A DNA stretch of 64,000 nt from Coenobita brevimanus (taxonomy: Eukaryota; Arthropoda; Malacostraca; Decapoda; Coenobitidae), in the NCBI GenBank assembly GCA_032717465.1, contig CM064670.1, forward strand, positions 14,104,431 to 14,168,430, written 5' to 3'. How positions within the stretch are numbered: the first letter of the stretch is position 1; every line of letters starts with the position of its first letter. The translations under genes were made by a program, and so were the position numbers. This document shows, one piece after another, positions 20,070-31,010 of this stretch. The notes beneath the pieces were generated by a model that was given only the letters and a program-made list of their open reading frames with translations, searched no databases and was not told the DNA's origin.

Positions 20070-22084
20070 TGTAATGCTAGGTGTTTTAAGGTCGGCTTCC
20101 CGTCCCTCTAACGCCTAGTGTGTAGCTGGGCTCCATTTCTAGACCGGAGCTTAGACAAATAGGAGAGAGGCAGGACACAAAAACTCAAGGCAACAACTTT
20201 ACATGTGTATTACTAAATTCTACAGCGGAACGGGTAGATGTCACAAACACAGGTATACTGGACAAGGCCTAGATATGGGTTGTTAGTATCGCGCAGGATA
20301 CTACTCAGGGCAAGGTCGGGTAAGGTGAACAGCACTTGGGCAGAGGGGTTATGCACTATCATTGCAGGAAGTCCAAGTTCTATATATTGGTGGAAATGGT
20401 GGTACTGTTTCACTGTGGGTAATTATTACGTCTTTAGTACCGGGGCCTGCATATGATCTTAGTGTGGTGCGGCGTTACTATTCGATATCGTGTTCACTGT
20501 GATAGACCTGTATTTCACTGCCTTGCCGTGTTCACTGTTTCACTGTTACCTTGCTTATTCCACCACTCTTTTATATTGTCATTGATGCTTTTCTCACTGA
20601 CTTCCTTTATACTGTTAATTCACTGTTCTGCCTTTACTTCGGTATGTCACAGACACTGTGCTTTCACGGTCACTCCTTTCGGGTCTGGGCGTCGTGGCGG
20701 TCAGGTGCAAGGGCGACGGAGGTGACTCAGCCTCACTACTGACGGAGCTGGGCTCCACCAGGGGCCTCTGTGTTCAGGGGCCACGGGGTCACGCGTAGGG
20801 GCGTCCTCTCTCGTCCGGGGCTGCTGGTGGTGAAAGATTCCACGCTTTCGGGGCTTGGGGCAGGAGTCAGGCCCTCAGGGCTGGGGCAGAATAGCTGCCT
20901 GAACTTCTCACTCAGGCACCTGATGAAGAACAAAGATTTCCGGCGTCTGGGTGTAGGGAGGTCCTGCCCGGGGGTCCTGGGGGTGGTCTGGAGGTCTCAA
21001 GGGCTGCGGTCCCCGGTGTTTGGGGATGCCGTCAGGAGGGGGCTGCGGCATCAGCCTACGTCAGGGCCCATCAGGCGAGTCCTCTCAGGATCCAGCTGCA
21101 GGGAGAAGTGTCCGGTGGTAGTCACGGGGCCTCTCCAGTACTCCTCCAGGCTGGGGGCTCCCTCTGGGTCGTAGGTTGGTGGGCAGGAGTCAGCACCTGA
21201 CGGAGAAGCGGCTACCGGCCATCTCTTACCGTAGGGCCCGGCTACTGGCCATGGCCTTCTAGGGGCACGGCTACTGGCCGTTGCTAAGGCCTGGCTACTG
21301 GCCGTGGTCTGGGGGAGGGAGCGGCCACAGGCTGACTCAGGGGCACCTTCAGAGTGGCTATTGGCCATCTCCTGACGAAGGCGGGAGCGGCTACCGGCCG
21401 TCTCCTGGTTACCTCCAGAGTGGCTGCAGGGTGTCTCCTGTAGGAGGGTCGAGAGGTTACAGGCTGTCTCTCGAGGGGCACCTTCACAGCGGCTACCGGC
21501 TGTCTCCTGGTTACCTCCAGAGCAGCTGCAGGACGTCTCCTGTAGGAGGGTCGAGTGGCTACAGGCCGTCTCGTTAGGGGCACCTTCAGAGCGGCTTCTG
21601 GTCGTCTCCTGGTGAAGGTGGGAGTGGCTACAGGCCGTCTCCTGTTTGACTCCAGAGCGGCTGCGGGCCATCTCCTGTAGGAGGGTCGAGCATCTACAGG
21701 CCATCTCATTATGGGCACCTTCAGAGCAGCTTCTGGCCATCTCATGATGAAGGTGGGAGTGGCTACAGGCCATCTCCTGTTTGACCCCAGCGCGGCTGCA
21801 GGCCGTCTCCTGTAGGAGGGTCGAGCGGCTACCGGTCGTCTTAGGGGTGCTGACTGGAGCTGGAGTAACAGCTCCATCCCATGGCTGTTGGTGGTCGGCT
21901 CACCCGGATATGTAGTCTTGTATTCCTGCTATGATGGCGGTGGGTGAGCTCCTGGTCATAGGGGCACGTGGCCCGGGCGAACTTATGCCCTTGTTGCCCG
22001 GAGTCCGGGCAGGCTGTATATGCTCCTCGGTGGGCTCCTTCTGGGGGTGTTGAGTTGCCCTCAGTGACATTATACTGCATTTTA
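20070..22084 (-). mobile_element. Family-A 5' LTR (minus)
   Basis: A 2,015-bp LTR, TAAAATG...CATTACA in element orientation. It aligns along its length with the plus-strand LTRs (24893-26750 and 32044-33920) and with the split 3' LTR. Its next-door interior starts with a CTGGTGGACAGTGGTGG leader that may contain the primer-binding site. Confidence 0.8.
20736..22080 (-). pseudogene. LTR-encoded ORF, family A, in the minus 5' LTR
   Basis: The ATG at 22080 opens MQYNVTEGNSTPPEGAH and runs to 21841. After a shift, the repeat frame goes from about 21900 through 21051, with units such as ETACSHSTLLQE and EGAPNETACSHS, to SLEEYWRGPV (about 21130-21160). A stop near 21051 follows, then the C-terminal block LSEKFRQLFCPSPEG (20736-20933) in the same frame as the repeats. 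It is damaged but homologous to the plus copies at protein level. Confidence 0.65.
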
Positions 22085-22189
22085 GTAAATAGTCTATGTA
22101 ACAAAAGGAGGTGTAAGTCTTGCCACACAGCTTCAGCAAATATAAATACTGGAAGCCCTCCTCTTCTTTCTCCATTGCATTATTTATGC

Positions 22190-22202
22190 TATGGTCTGTT
22201 AC

Positions 22203-22233
<31 letters not shown>

Positions 22234-23038
22234 CATGAATGGAGTAGTACATGGCAAATGGAATTCAATGTGGACAAGTGTCATGTAATCAAGTTTGGTA
22301 AAAGTGGAAAAAGACCTGATTGGGATTATAAGTTAGGAAATAAAACCCTATACACATCAGAAAGAGAGAAAGACCTAGGTGTGATTATCAATAACAGACT
22401 ATCTCCGGCTGACCACATCAGTGAGAAGGTACGGAACATGTATACACTGCTTGCAAATATGAGAAAAGCATTCACATACATAAATGAAGACATGCTAAGA
22501 AGGATAATAACATCATTCATTAGACCAACCCTGGAATATGCATCAGTAGTCTGGAGTCCTCATCTCAAAAAGCACATAGACAAGATTGAAAAAGTTCAAA
22601 GGGCCGCTACAAGATGGATACCAAGCTTAAGGGACCTAAGCTACGAAGAAAGACCAAATAAACTGAATCTACCAACACTACAGGAGCGAAGGAAAAGAGG
22701 TGACATGATAATGCTATATAAGTGCATATCAGGGAAGGAGAAGATAGACATAAATGATTACTTAACACATGGAGAAGCATCAGCAAGAGGACACTGCAAA
22801 AAACTGCATAAGAAGAGAGGTGATAAAGACGTAAGGAAATTCAGTTTCCCAAACAGAGCAATTGACCAATGGAATGCACTACCGAATGAAATAGTGTGTG
22901 CCAAAACAATTCACAAATTTAAGGATATGTACGATAAATATGATTTAAGACACGGGACAGTACGAGCTTGACTCATTCCTGTAAAGATACAATTAGGTAA
23001 GAACAATTAGGTAAGAACACACACACACACACACACAC
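22190..23038 (+). pseudogene. L2/CR1-like LINE, 3' end only, between CA repeats
   Basis: One open frame to 22971 encodes the C-terminal RT segment of a CR1/L2-group LINE: EKDLGVIINNRLSP, then VQRAATRWIPSLRDLSYEER, then RRKRGDMIMLYK and FSFPNRAIDQWNALPNE. The frame starts in a (CA)n tract and is 5'-truncated before the catalytic YADD. The 3' end carries short direct repeats of 'aattaggtaagaac', then (CA)n. This is the best-preserved coding fragment in the LTR region, suggesting a recent insertion. Confidence 0.8.
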
Positions 23039-23172
23039 GGGCACTCGGTGAATTCCAACACTGACGTAACAGAGATGCTAAACTATAAATAGGAAGTATA
23101 TTTCTGTGATGGCGTACTTTCAAGAGTGCATCAGATAAGAGGAAGGAATGACTACACAGACCTGGTGGAACT

Positions 23173-24478
23173 TGAAATAGCAGCAGTGTCAACCGAGGGC
23201 ATTACGACACCCCCAGGAGGCGACAACGGAGGGGTAGGTTGGGCGCGCGCGACGTTCGTGCGATATGGGCATAAGTCCCATATGGCCGTGCGCCCCTATT
23301 CCACGGAGTGCACCCGGCGTGAACATCTTAGTCTGGGTGCATTACCCTCCAACCAAGACAGCACTCTCCAGGATTGGGGTGGAGCTAATATATTAGCTCC
23401 AGGCAGCACCCCAATGATGGCCAGTAGCCGTACAGCTAAAGAGACAGCCTGTAGCTGCTCAGTAAAAGCAACGGCCTGTAGCTGTGCACAAGCAACGGCC
23501 TGCAGCCATGTAACAGTGATGGCCAGTAGCCACACATACAAGCGATGGCCAGTAGCCGCACACATAAAGAGATGGCCTGTAGCCACTCATAGTGCTGCCC
23601 ACCCACTCTGCAGTACCCGTGACATGCCTTCTCTCCTTCTGCAGTTGCCTCGAGGGGCACGACACCGATGACAGCCGGCAGCCTCACCAGTAGACAGGGG
23701 ATGGACTGTAGCCACCCCTTGCCTACATGTCACCCCTCATACAGGATTTCGGCAACAGCCGGTAGCCGCGCCCGTGGGCAGGTGTTGGCCGGTAGCCGCT
23801 CTTCGTCTGCAGTCCTGTCAGGAAGTTGGGCGCTGGTGACGGCTGGTTGCCACACCGACGGGAAAGGGACAGCCTGTAGCTGCCCTCCTCCCGTTGCCCA
23901 AGGGACCTTGGCGATGGCTGGTAGCCGTGCCAGGGAGGGACACCATGAAAGTCCCTCGCCCCCTGTGACTTTACAACACAAGGGCGACCACTGCTTGAGC
24001 TGCCCCACCAGCAGCAGAGTAGGTCCTACCTCCAACTCCTCCAGACCGAGGCAGCCCTCAGAAGGAGAACCTCCTAATAGAGGACTGGTGGAGGGGCCAT
24101 GTTATCCCCGGTGTTGCACTCCATCCAGCCAGCACCAGAGCGAGTCCAACACCTGTCAGACTCCTGCCGTAGGCAATGCTGCAGCCCTACCCTGACGGTG
24201 GAGCAATGGGAGCGAGACCGAAGTAGACGGGCTCTCATCAATGCCCCTAGTATCCCAGGGCGTGACCTCTTTAGTCCCGAGGAGGAGCGGCACCTTCCTG
24301 CACCGGGTGCCTACAAGAGTGCCAGCAGAGGCTGTTCGACCTCAGTCCTGAGGGCCAAACCCCTGTGCCCAGCCCCGCCAGTGCAAGGCCTTTCACCATG
24401 CTCGACCACAGCGCACAACGGAGGACGACGCCCCTACGTGTAGTCCCGTGGCCCCTAGACGAGAGGACACCTGAAGGG
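23173..24478 (+). pseudogene. LTR-encoded ORF, family C
   Basis: The N-terminal segment (VSTEGITTPPGGDNGG, then RYGHKSHMAVRPYSTE) lines up with family A (VTEGNSTPPEGAHRG, RQRHKSTRAMRPYEPE). The repeat region has ETACSCS- and TACSHV-like units. IEDWWRGHVIP occurs in a second frame at 24077-24109. A third frame, near 24310-24478, has a C-terminus resembling A (SPEGQTPVPSPASARPFT against STEGHTPSPSPESTRPFT). Several indels separate these frames. The start ATG is absent. Conservation across three shifted frames is strong evidence for an ancestral protein. Confidence 0.6.
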
Positions 24479-24892
24479 ACTCTACCAATGCCAGGCCGAC
24501 ACCTGTGAGTCACCGGCCCCCCCTCCCAGTCGGGTCGGTCCCTTGCCCCATACACCTACCGTGACTGTGATTCAAGTGTCCGTGGAGTGAAAGTGAGAAC
24601 TGACAGCCAGTGTTTAGAATGCTAGTGACAGTGCCTAACTATCCTAACTCCACTGAGTGTGAAACGGGACACAAACGCCAGCAACAGTGCCTAACCATCA
24701 TAACTCCACTTAGTGTAACACAGGACATGAACATAATAACTGTGAAGTATATGCAGCCCGAGAACAAAGTGTAATTCCATCTCCACTTAAGTACAGTGTT
24801 TGTCTTGAGACTGCCGGTATCCTGCGTAATACCCGTAATCTATCTGCCAGTCTGATTCTTGACATTTGTATAGAGTTCTATGAGATTGTCTG
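23173..24892 (+). mobile_element. Family-C LTR, 3' end missing
   Basis: From 23173 (TGAAATAG, aligning with TAAAATGC) the sequence parallels family A at protein level, and repeated ggcc(t/a)gtagcc units recur with wider spacing. It lacks the CATWACA terminus: the family-A LTR starts at 24893. C continues nowhere to the right of 33920, so a simple insertion of A into C is not shown; a rearrangement is possible. Confidence 0.55.
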
Positions 24893-26750
24893 TAAAATGC
24901 AGTATAGTGCCACAGGGGATGACCCAACACCTCCACAAGGAGCCCATAGATGAGCAACAACAGCGCGCTGGGACTTGGGGCGACAACGGGATAAGTCCAC
25001 CAGGGCCGCGTGCCCCTATGACCCAGAGCTCGCCCGCCACCACCATAGAAGGAATACCAGACTACCTTCCGGGCGAACCTTCCCCAACCAACATCGGGGT
25101 GGAGCTGTTTCTCCAGCTCCTGCCAGCACTCCTGAGACGGCCCGTAGCTGCTCAACCCTCCTGAAGGAGACGGCCTGTAGCACTCTGAGGGAAATAAGGA
25201 GATGGCCTGTAGCCGCTCTGAAGGTGCCCTTCTCGAGACGGCCTGTAGCCACTCTGAAGGTGCCCTTCTCGAGACAGCCTGTAGCTGCTCAACCCTCCTG
25301 AAGAAGACGGCCTGTAGCCACTCTGAGGGGAATCAGGAGACGGCCTGCAGCCACTCCTGCCTTCATCAGGAGACGGCCTGTAGCCACTCTGAAGGTGCCC
25401 TTCCCAAGACGGCCTGTAGCCACTCAACCCTCCTGAAGGAGACGGCCTGCAGCCGCTCTGAAGGAAATCAGGAGATGGTCTGTAGCTGCTCCTGCCTTCG
25501 TCAGGAGATGGCCTGTAGCTGCTCCGAAGGTGCCTTGGGGTCTCCTGGTAGCTGCTCCTTTCCCCAGGCCATGGCCAGTAGCTGGGCCTTGGCAATGGCC
25601 TGTAGCTGCACCCCTAGAAGGCCACGGCCAGTAGCTGGGCCCTACAGCAGGAGACGGCCTGTAGCCGCTCCTCCGTCAGGAGCTGACTCCTGTTCTTCCA
25701 CCCATGACTCAGGAGTTCCCAGCCTGGAGGAGTACTGGAGAGGCCCCATGACTTCCCCCGGCCTCCTCTCCCTGCAACTGGCTCTGGAGAAGACCCACCT
25801 GACGGCCCCCGACGTAGGCCGGTGCACTGCCGAATACCAGGGACCACGGCCCTCGGGAACCCCAGACTGCCCCCAGGACCACTGGGCGGGATCTCCCCAC
25901 ACCCTGACGCAGGAGATCTTTGTCCTCCTTCAGGCGCCTGAGCGAGAAGTTCACGCAGCTGTTCGGCCCCAGCCCTGAAAGCATGGGGCCTTTCGCCACC
26001 TGCAGCCCCAGATGAGAGAGGACGCCCCTATGCGTGATCCCGTGGCCTCTGGATGCAGAGGCCCCCGGCGGAACCCAGCCCCGTCAGTAGTAAGGCTGTG
26101 ACATCTCCGCCGCCCTTGTACCTGACCGCCACGACGTCCAGATTAGAAAGGAGTAACAGTGATAGCATAGTGTCCGTGACTCAGTGACATGAAGGCAGGG
26201 CAATGAGCTAACCACATAACGGAAGTCAGTAAAAAAGAGCACCAGTGGTATTATCAAAGTGGTGGAGTGAGTGAAAGTGACAGTGCAACCGTGAACACGG
26301 CCACGCAGTGAGATACGGGTCTATTATAGTGAATATGCTACCATCTGATAACACCTCCTAATACTAAAACCGTACACAGACCCCAGTGCTAAAATAACAT
26401 TTACCAGCAGTGAAACAGTACCAGCTACTCCACGAATATATAAAACTTAGACTTCCTGTAACTACTAATACAGAAACCTCTCCCCCAAGTGCTATTCATT
26501 TTGACCCAAGCAGTATCCTGCGTGACACTGATAACCCATATCTAGAAGTAAGAGTTGCAATTGACCAGTGTATCTGTGTCCGTGACATCTACCCGTTCCA
26601 CAGTATAACTTAGTAATGCACGTGTAAGGTTGTTGCCTTGAGTTTTTGCTTCTCTCCTATATGTCTAAGCTCCGGTCTAGAAATAGAGCCCAGCTACACA
26701 CTAGGCGTTTAAGGGACGGGAAGCCGATCCTTAAAACACCTAGCATTACA
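24893..26750 (+). mobile_element. Family-A 5' LTR (plus)
   Basis: 1,858 bp, TAAAATG to CATTACA. The first two thirds hold the LTR ORF with its repeats. The last 0.65 kb is not coding and contains a 'tctattatagtgaat' TATA-like string (26320) and a TCAGT arthropod-initiator-like string (26193); neither is proven. Divergence from the 3' LTR is visible throughout, so the element is not recent. Confidence 0.8.
24897..26089 (+). pseudogene. LTR-encoded ORF, family A, 5' LTR copy
   Basis: The ATG at 24897 lies 4 bases inside the LTR. The first frame carries an early stop (near 24953) and then PYDPELARHHH and PAPASTPETARSCS. A one-base loss near 25180 shifts to the frame 25202-25978, with repeats ETACSHSEGALLE, then SLEEYWRGP at 25721-25747. 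A second shift near 25930 leaves LSEKFTQLFGPSPES in the next frame. The repeats are 36-39 bases long, multiples of three, so both strands look open; only the plus frame is shared with families B and C. Confidence 0.65.
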
Positions 26751-26775
26751 CTGCCGGACAGAGGTGGTTCTTGAC
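26751..26775 (+). other. Possible primer-binding region
   Basis: The sequence right after the LTR, CTGCCGGACAGAGGTGG, corresponds to CTGGTGGACAGTGGTGG in the minus copy. A TGG just inside the LTR is where retrotransposon primer-binding sites start. I could not match it to a named tRNA. Confidence 0.35.
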
Positions 26776-26832
26776 CCGGGCATACGAGAAAGGTAATCAT
26801 AGGAAATACTAAAAATAGCAACCAAACCGCAT

Positions 26833-27705
26833 GTGCAATTACCTAAGTTCGACTCCGAACAGTATGATGTTCACACATACCTGGCAATGATTAAACCTTT
26901 GCTAGATATCGGTTTCAACGATGACAAGCAGAAAATTGCAGTCACACTCCCACTACTGGGCAAACCGGCAGCTACTATAGCACCCAAGATCGTCCTGGGG
27001 CTCACCTGGCAGAATTTCACGAAACTCGTGATCTAAGCCATCACCCCATCACTAGGTAAGGCGGTGGCGCTATCCCAGCTGGATAACTTAACTTTCGATG
27101 GCAACTTAGACGATACGTTAATCCAGGCAAGATGCCTGGTCACTGCTGCCTACCCGGAGGCAGATGATGAAACCCGGGAGCAACACACCTTTAATACTCT
27201 TCTGAGAGTGCTCCCCAGCATAGTCAAAGAGCACTTTAGGATCCATGACCCGACTGGAGACATGGATAAGGACGTTCAACTGATACGTTGCCTCCTGACC
27301 TCCCGCCCTGCACCCCAACAAATCAACGTGGTAAGAAAGTTTTCCACAAAGATTCCGGCTCCCTCAGTCAAGCCACGTCCGCCTATGCCCCGTACCAGCC
27401 CCACCCCAGCACCCAGCCCGCCGAAAGCACACCCCACTCACCAGCGCCCCAGCCACAGGGAGAACCCCAACCTCATTCTAGTGAATCCCTGGGAATTCTC
27501 CGCGTGCAGCTCCAGGTGCCCACTGCACGACATCAGAAATCAATTAAAAGCTGCACGACGAAAAACCACCACCCCAGGCCAACGCAAAGTTTCCTCTCTA
27601 GAGGATGAGGTAACAGAGGACGAACCCTCACCCGCGAAGGAGACTGAACCCGGGGAACAGGAGCCAGAGCAAGAAGAAGGAGGCCCCAGACAGTTGGATT
27701 TTTAG
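26833..27705 (+). pseudogene. gag of the family-A Gypsy element
   Basis: This would form the structural capsid protein. A single frame runs 26833-27705 with one stop at 27034-27036, where the minus copy has a sense codon. The N-terminal half (MQLPKFDSEQYDVHTYLAMI, then LLRVLPSIVKEHFRIHD) is predicted helical, as in capsid proteins. The middle is Pro-rich. Near residue 225 is WEFSACSSRCPLHDIR, conserved in the minus copy. No CCHC zinc knuckle is seen, but C-x3-C-x2-H in this block might bind metal. The C-terminus is acidic (Glu-rich). Confidence 0.7.
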
Positions 27706-27728
27706 GACCGCCCCTGCACCGTCCCACG

Positions 27729-28150
27729 GTGGCGGGGACCATTTCCCCAAAATATCGCCCCCCAGTTTACCACAAGATGAAGCTGAACGGGGTGAAAGCC
27801 AGACTTCTGGTTGATACTGGAGCGGCCAGATCCTGCCTGTATAGCCACCACTTCTCCCGTCACAAATCGACCTTTGGCCCGTTATTCCCAATATCTACTA
27901 CCTTGCGGATGCGGGAGATGGCCCCCTGCCAATCCGTGGGGAAACACGGGCCCTGCGCGTCAGCACTCATCAACCGGTGTCAACCCGGCATCAGTTCATA
28001 ATATTCGACTCTTACTGCCGCAATTACGACGGATACCTGGGGTTGGACCTGTTACAGAAGTTAGGAGCCACCATTGATTGCCGCAACAGACAGCTCCAGT
28101 TCCGAAAATCACCCGACCCCCCCTCTCGGGCTGTCTGCACCTGCACGCCA
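27729..28150 (+). pseudogene. Aspartic protease of the Gypsy element
   Basis: The LLVDTGAARSCL block (about 27805-27840) is the catalytic Asp-Thr-Gly of retroviral-type aspartic proteases. A shift near 27975 moves to the frame with GYLGLDLLQKLGATID, equivalent to the conserved (I/L)LG.DLL segment. It would process the polyprotein. It is broken by the frameshift. Confidence 0.75.
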
Positions 28151-28428
28151 CAGCCCCAGCTGGAAGACTCTGCCCCCCCTCCTTTCTTTCCCCCTCCCCC
28201 CCACCGCCCCCCTTTCTTTTCCCGCCACCATATCACCCGCTGTCATCATTTCCCCCCACCATGAAGCCTGGGTGCCCTTCAACCGGCCCTCTGGCACCTC
28301 TGCTCTGTTCTCCCCCCTCCTGCCGGCTGGAACCCTCTCGGCCTGCCTTCTGCCCCCAACTTTCCTTCCCTCACATCACACGTCAGTCCGGATCGCCAAC
28401 CTCGCCCCTCACCCTCCCTGAAGGGCTC

Positions 28429-29664
28429 ATAATCGGAGAGATGGAGGAAGCCGAGCCCTACATCCCCTCCCCCTCCCCTGCCCCCCTGCCCCCCATCCCC
28501 GACCATCTCTCCGCTCACCAATCAGACACCCTCTTCCGCCTCCTCCTGGATTTCAAGGATCTGTTCACGGCGGGACCAGCCGACATCAGACACACCACCT
28601 GCCTGGCTCACGAGATTCATGCGACAGGCCCACCGATCCGACAGCCATCCTGGCAGAAGAACCCCAAACGGCAGGAAGAGGAAGACTGCCAGGTACAGGA
28701 GATGATTGAAGCTGGAGTCGTCTCCCCTCCACCAGCCCCTGGTCCTCCCCCATCGTCCTTGTGAAGAAAAAGGATGGCACGATGCGGTTCTGCATCGATT
28801 AGCCTACCGCCAGCTTAACGACATAACCACCAAGGATGCCACTCCACTCCCACGCATAGACGACTCCCTGGATTCCCTATACGGCGCCTCCTGGTTCTCT
28901 ACCCTCGACCTCCAATCAGGGTATTGGCAGGTCCTGGTGCACCTGGAGGAGAGAGGTAAAACCTCCTTCTCGACCAGCAACAGGAAACATTCTGATTTTA
29001 ATGTTTTGCCTCTCAGTCTCTGTAATGTCCCTGCCACCTTCTCCAGGTTAATGGAATCCATTCTCAGTGGCCTCACGTGGGAGATCTTGCGTACTTGGAT
29101 GATGTCATAGTCTTCAGCCAGACCTGGGCTGACCACCTGCTGCACCTCCGCCGGGTTTTCACCAGGATCCGACAGGCAGGCCTAAAACTCCGGCCCACCA
29201 AATGTGTCCTGGCCGCCAGAACCATCTCATTCCTGGGGCACATCATCTCCCAGGCTGGCATATCTCCTGATCCCGACAAACTCCGCACTATTGCGGACAT
29301 ACCCCTACCACAAGATGTTCACGGGATCCGAACCTTCCTCAGCCTGACGTCCTACTACCGCCATTTTGTGAAGGGGTTTGCCCACATTGCCAAGCCGCTC
29401 CATGACCTGACCCGTAAGGGGGAACCATTCCTCTGGATGGACAAGAGACGACCCGCCTTCCAACAACTTAAGGATAAGCTCGTTTCCGCCCCCATCGTGG
29501 CCTTTCCCTATTATGCCCTCCCATTCCGGCTCTATACAGACATTTCCCTAATTGCGATTGGCGGTGTGCTGGCACAAGTCCAAGAGGGCCGTAAGCACAT
29601 CATCACCTACGTAAGCCATACCCTCAATCAGGCGGAAAAAAATTATGCTGCCACCAAGAGAGAG
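28429..29664 (+). pseudogene. Reverse transcriptase of the Gypsy element
   Basis: Segments lie in three frames. First comes LLDFKDLFTAGPADIRHT and GPPIRQPSWQKNPKR up to 28740. Then WFSTLDLQSGYWQ and SRLMESILSGL (28780-29085) hold the first palm Asp. From 29077, YLDDVIVFS is the catalytic box, followed by FLGHIISQAGISPDPDK and SYYRHFVKGF with the start of the RNase H domain (FRLYTDISLIAIGGVLAQ). Motif order and spacing are Gypsy-like. Frameshifts at about 28745 and 29085 inactivate it. Confidence 0.85.
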
Positions 29665-30058
29665 AGTGCCTAGGCATCATCTGGGCACTTGAGCACTTCT
29701 GGGCATACCTATCCGGAACACAAGTTACCATCATCACTGATCACCAGACTCTCCAGTGGTTGCGGCAGTCTGACACCCACAATGCCCAGGTCATCCGATG
29801 GCACTAAACCCTGGAGGAATTCAACTATGAAATCTTGTACCGCCCCGGCAAACTCCACACCAACTCGGACACTTTCTCTTGGCGTCCCATCCACGCCGCC
29901 CAGCTGGAACCAGACCTCCTCCAGCAGTGGCATCGTAAGGAACGACTCTCCTGGATCCCCCAGCACCTTTTCAAGAAACTGTATCGCCAGGGCGACCACC
30001 TACTTACCCCGTCAGGGCATATCCTCCTAGCCCCCGACGCTGCCCTCGACGCCCTGTG
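29665..30058 (+). pseudogene. RNase H and connection segment of the Gypsy element
   Basis: After a shift at about 29665 the frame reads LGIIWALEHFWAYL, VTIITDHQTLQWL and EILYRPGKLHTNSDTFS, typical of Gypsy RNase H, where the last block is usually N.(A/V)DALSR. One in-frame stop lies at about 29805. It hydrolyses the RNA strand during reverse transcription. Confidence 0.75.
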
Positions 30059-31010
30059 ACACCTGCACACCCACAACGGCATTCACCTGGGCACGAAAAA
30101 ACTACTGCAGGTCTTTAATGACACCTACTGGGTGCCAAATCCTTCCGGCCTTGCCAAGGAAATTATCCAAACCTGCCATGCGTGCACTCTCGGTAAAGAT
30201 ATCACCCGTACTGTAGGTCCATCGGGCCATATTACCGCCCACAAGCCTTGACAGCTGTTGGCGATCGACGTGGTGGGACCCTTACCTCCAAAATCAGGCT
30301 ATTGGTACGTGATCACTTTCATCGACACGTACTCCTAATTCGTCGTGGCCCACCAAGCAAAGGAACACCACGCTGTCGCAGTGGATGACGCCCTGATTTG
30401 GCATGTGTTCCCGTACTTTGGCATCCCACAAATGATCCACTCAGATAACACACCCGAGTTCACCAGTAAGACCTGGGAGGAGCTGGCCCATATCTTCAGT
30501 TATAACATCTCCCACTCATCCCCTCACTGGCCCCAAGGAAATGCCATATGCGAGCACAGCCATCACACACTGATGAATCAACTCTGCACCCAGATAGAAG
30601 CCACCAAAGACGACGACTGGCCCGCCCATGTAAAAATTGTGCAATGGGGCATTAACTCCTGCCCCTGAGAGGACGGAATTTCACCATACGAACGAGTGTT
30701 TAGGGAAACACCCATCCTCCTGCCCCTTCGGCAGCATTTGAAACCCCCACTTCAACCCCCACAACAGACCCACTACACCATCTCAAACGCCGCCTGACCC
30801 ACCTCCAAAACAACCTGGACCTCCGCCCCAGCACCGCCTCCAACCCCTACAAGCCAGGTGACACAGTTACGATAGCCCAGCTCCCCACCCCCCCACAAAC
30901 TTGCGCCGTGCTTCACGGGATCCCACACAATCACCTGCTTCCCTAACCCGTATCAGGTAACTGTCGAGTACCACGGCACTCCACGCACCCTCCGAAACTG
31001 GCATGTGCGA
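30059..31010 (+). pseudogene. Integrase of the Gypsy element
   Basis: In the RNase H frame, the HHCC zinc module is visible (HLHTHNGIHLGTKK, then TCHACTLGK). The catalytic core has LLAIDVVGPLPPKSG (first Asp), HSDNTPEFTSKTWEEL (second Asp) and PQGNAICEHSHH (Glu). A GPY-like C-terminal stretch near 30945 ends in RTLRNWHVRPF. Four or more stops (30057, 30249, 30337, 30666 and others) make it non-functional. All three catalytic acids are still present. Confidence 0.8.

Larger units (their letters stand above)
7888..22084 (-). mobile_element. Family-A Gypsy element, minus strand, deleted, with nested insertions
   Basis: The outer boundaries are TGTAATG (7888) and CATTTTA (ending 22084), the inverse of TAAAATG...CATTACA, which bounds the intact plus-strand copy at 24893-33920. 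In element orientation the order is 5' LTR (22084 to 20070), interior (20069 to 17215) and 3' LTR (17214 to 7888). The 3' LTR is inflated to 9.3 kb by a Harbinger-like element and a nested family-B LTR. Flanks GTGTA and GTAAA agree at only 3 of 5 positions, so the target duplication is uncertain. Confidence 0.75.

Noticed and set aside
25152..25595. 147-codon minus-strand ORF of SGYRPS-type repeats
   Set aside because: It is the antisense of the LTR repeat array. Unit lengths that are multiples of three keep several frames open. The antisense product is not shared with families B or C.
23400..25700. Regularly spaced ggcctgtagcc repeats as a CRISPR array
   Set aside because: The context is a eukaryotic LTR, spacers are themselves repeats, and there are no cas genes.
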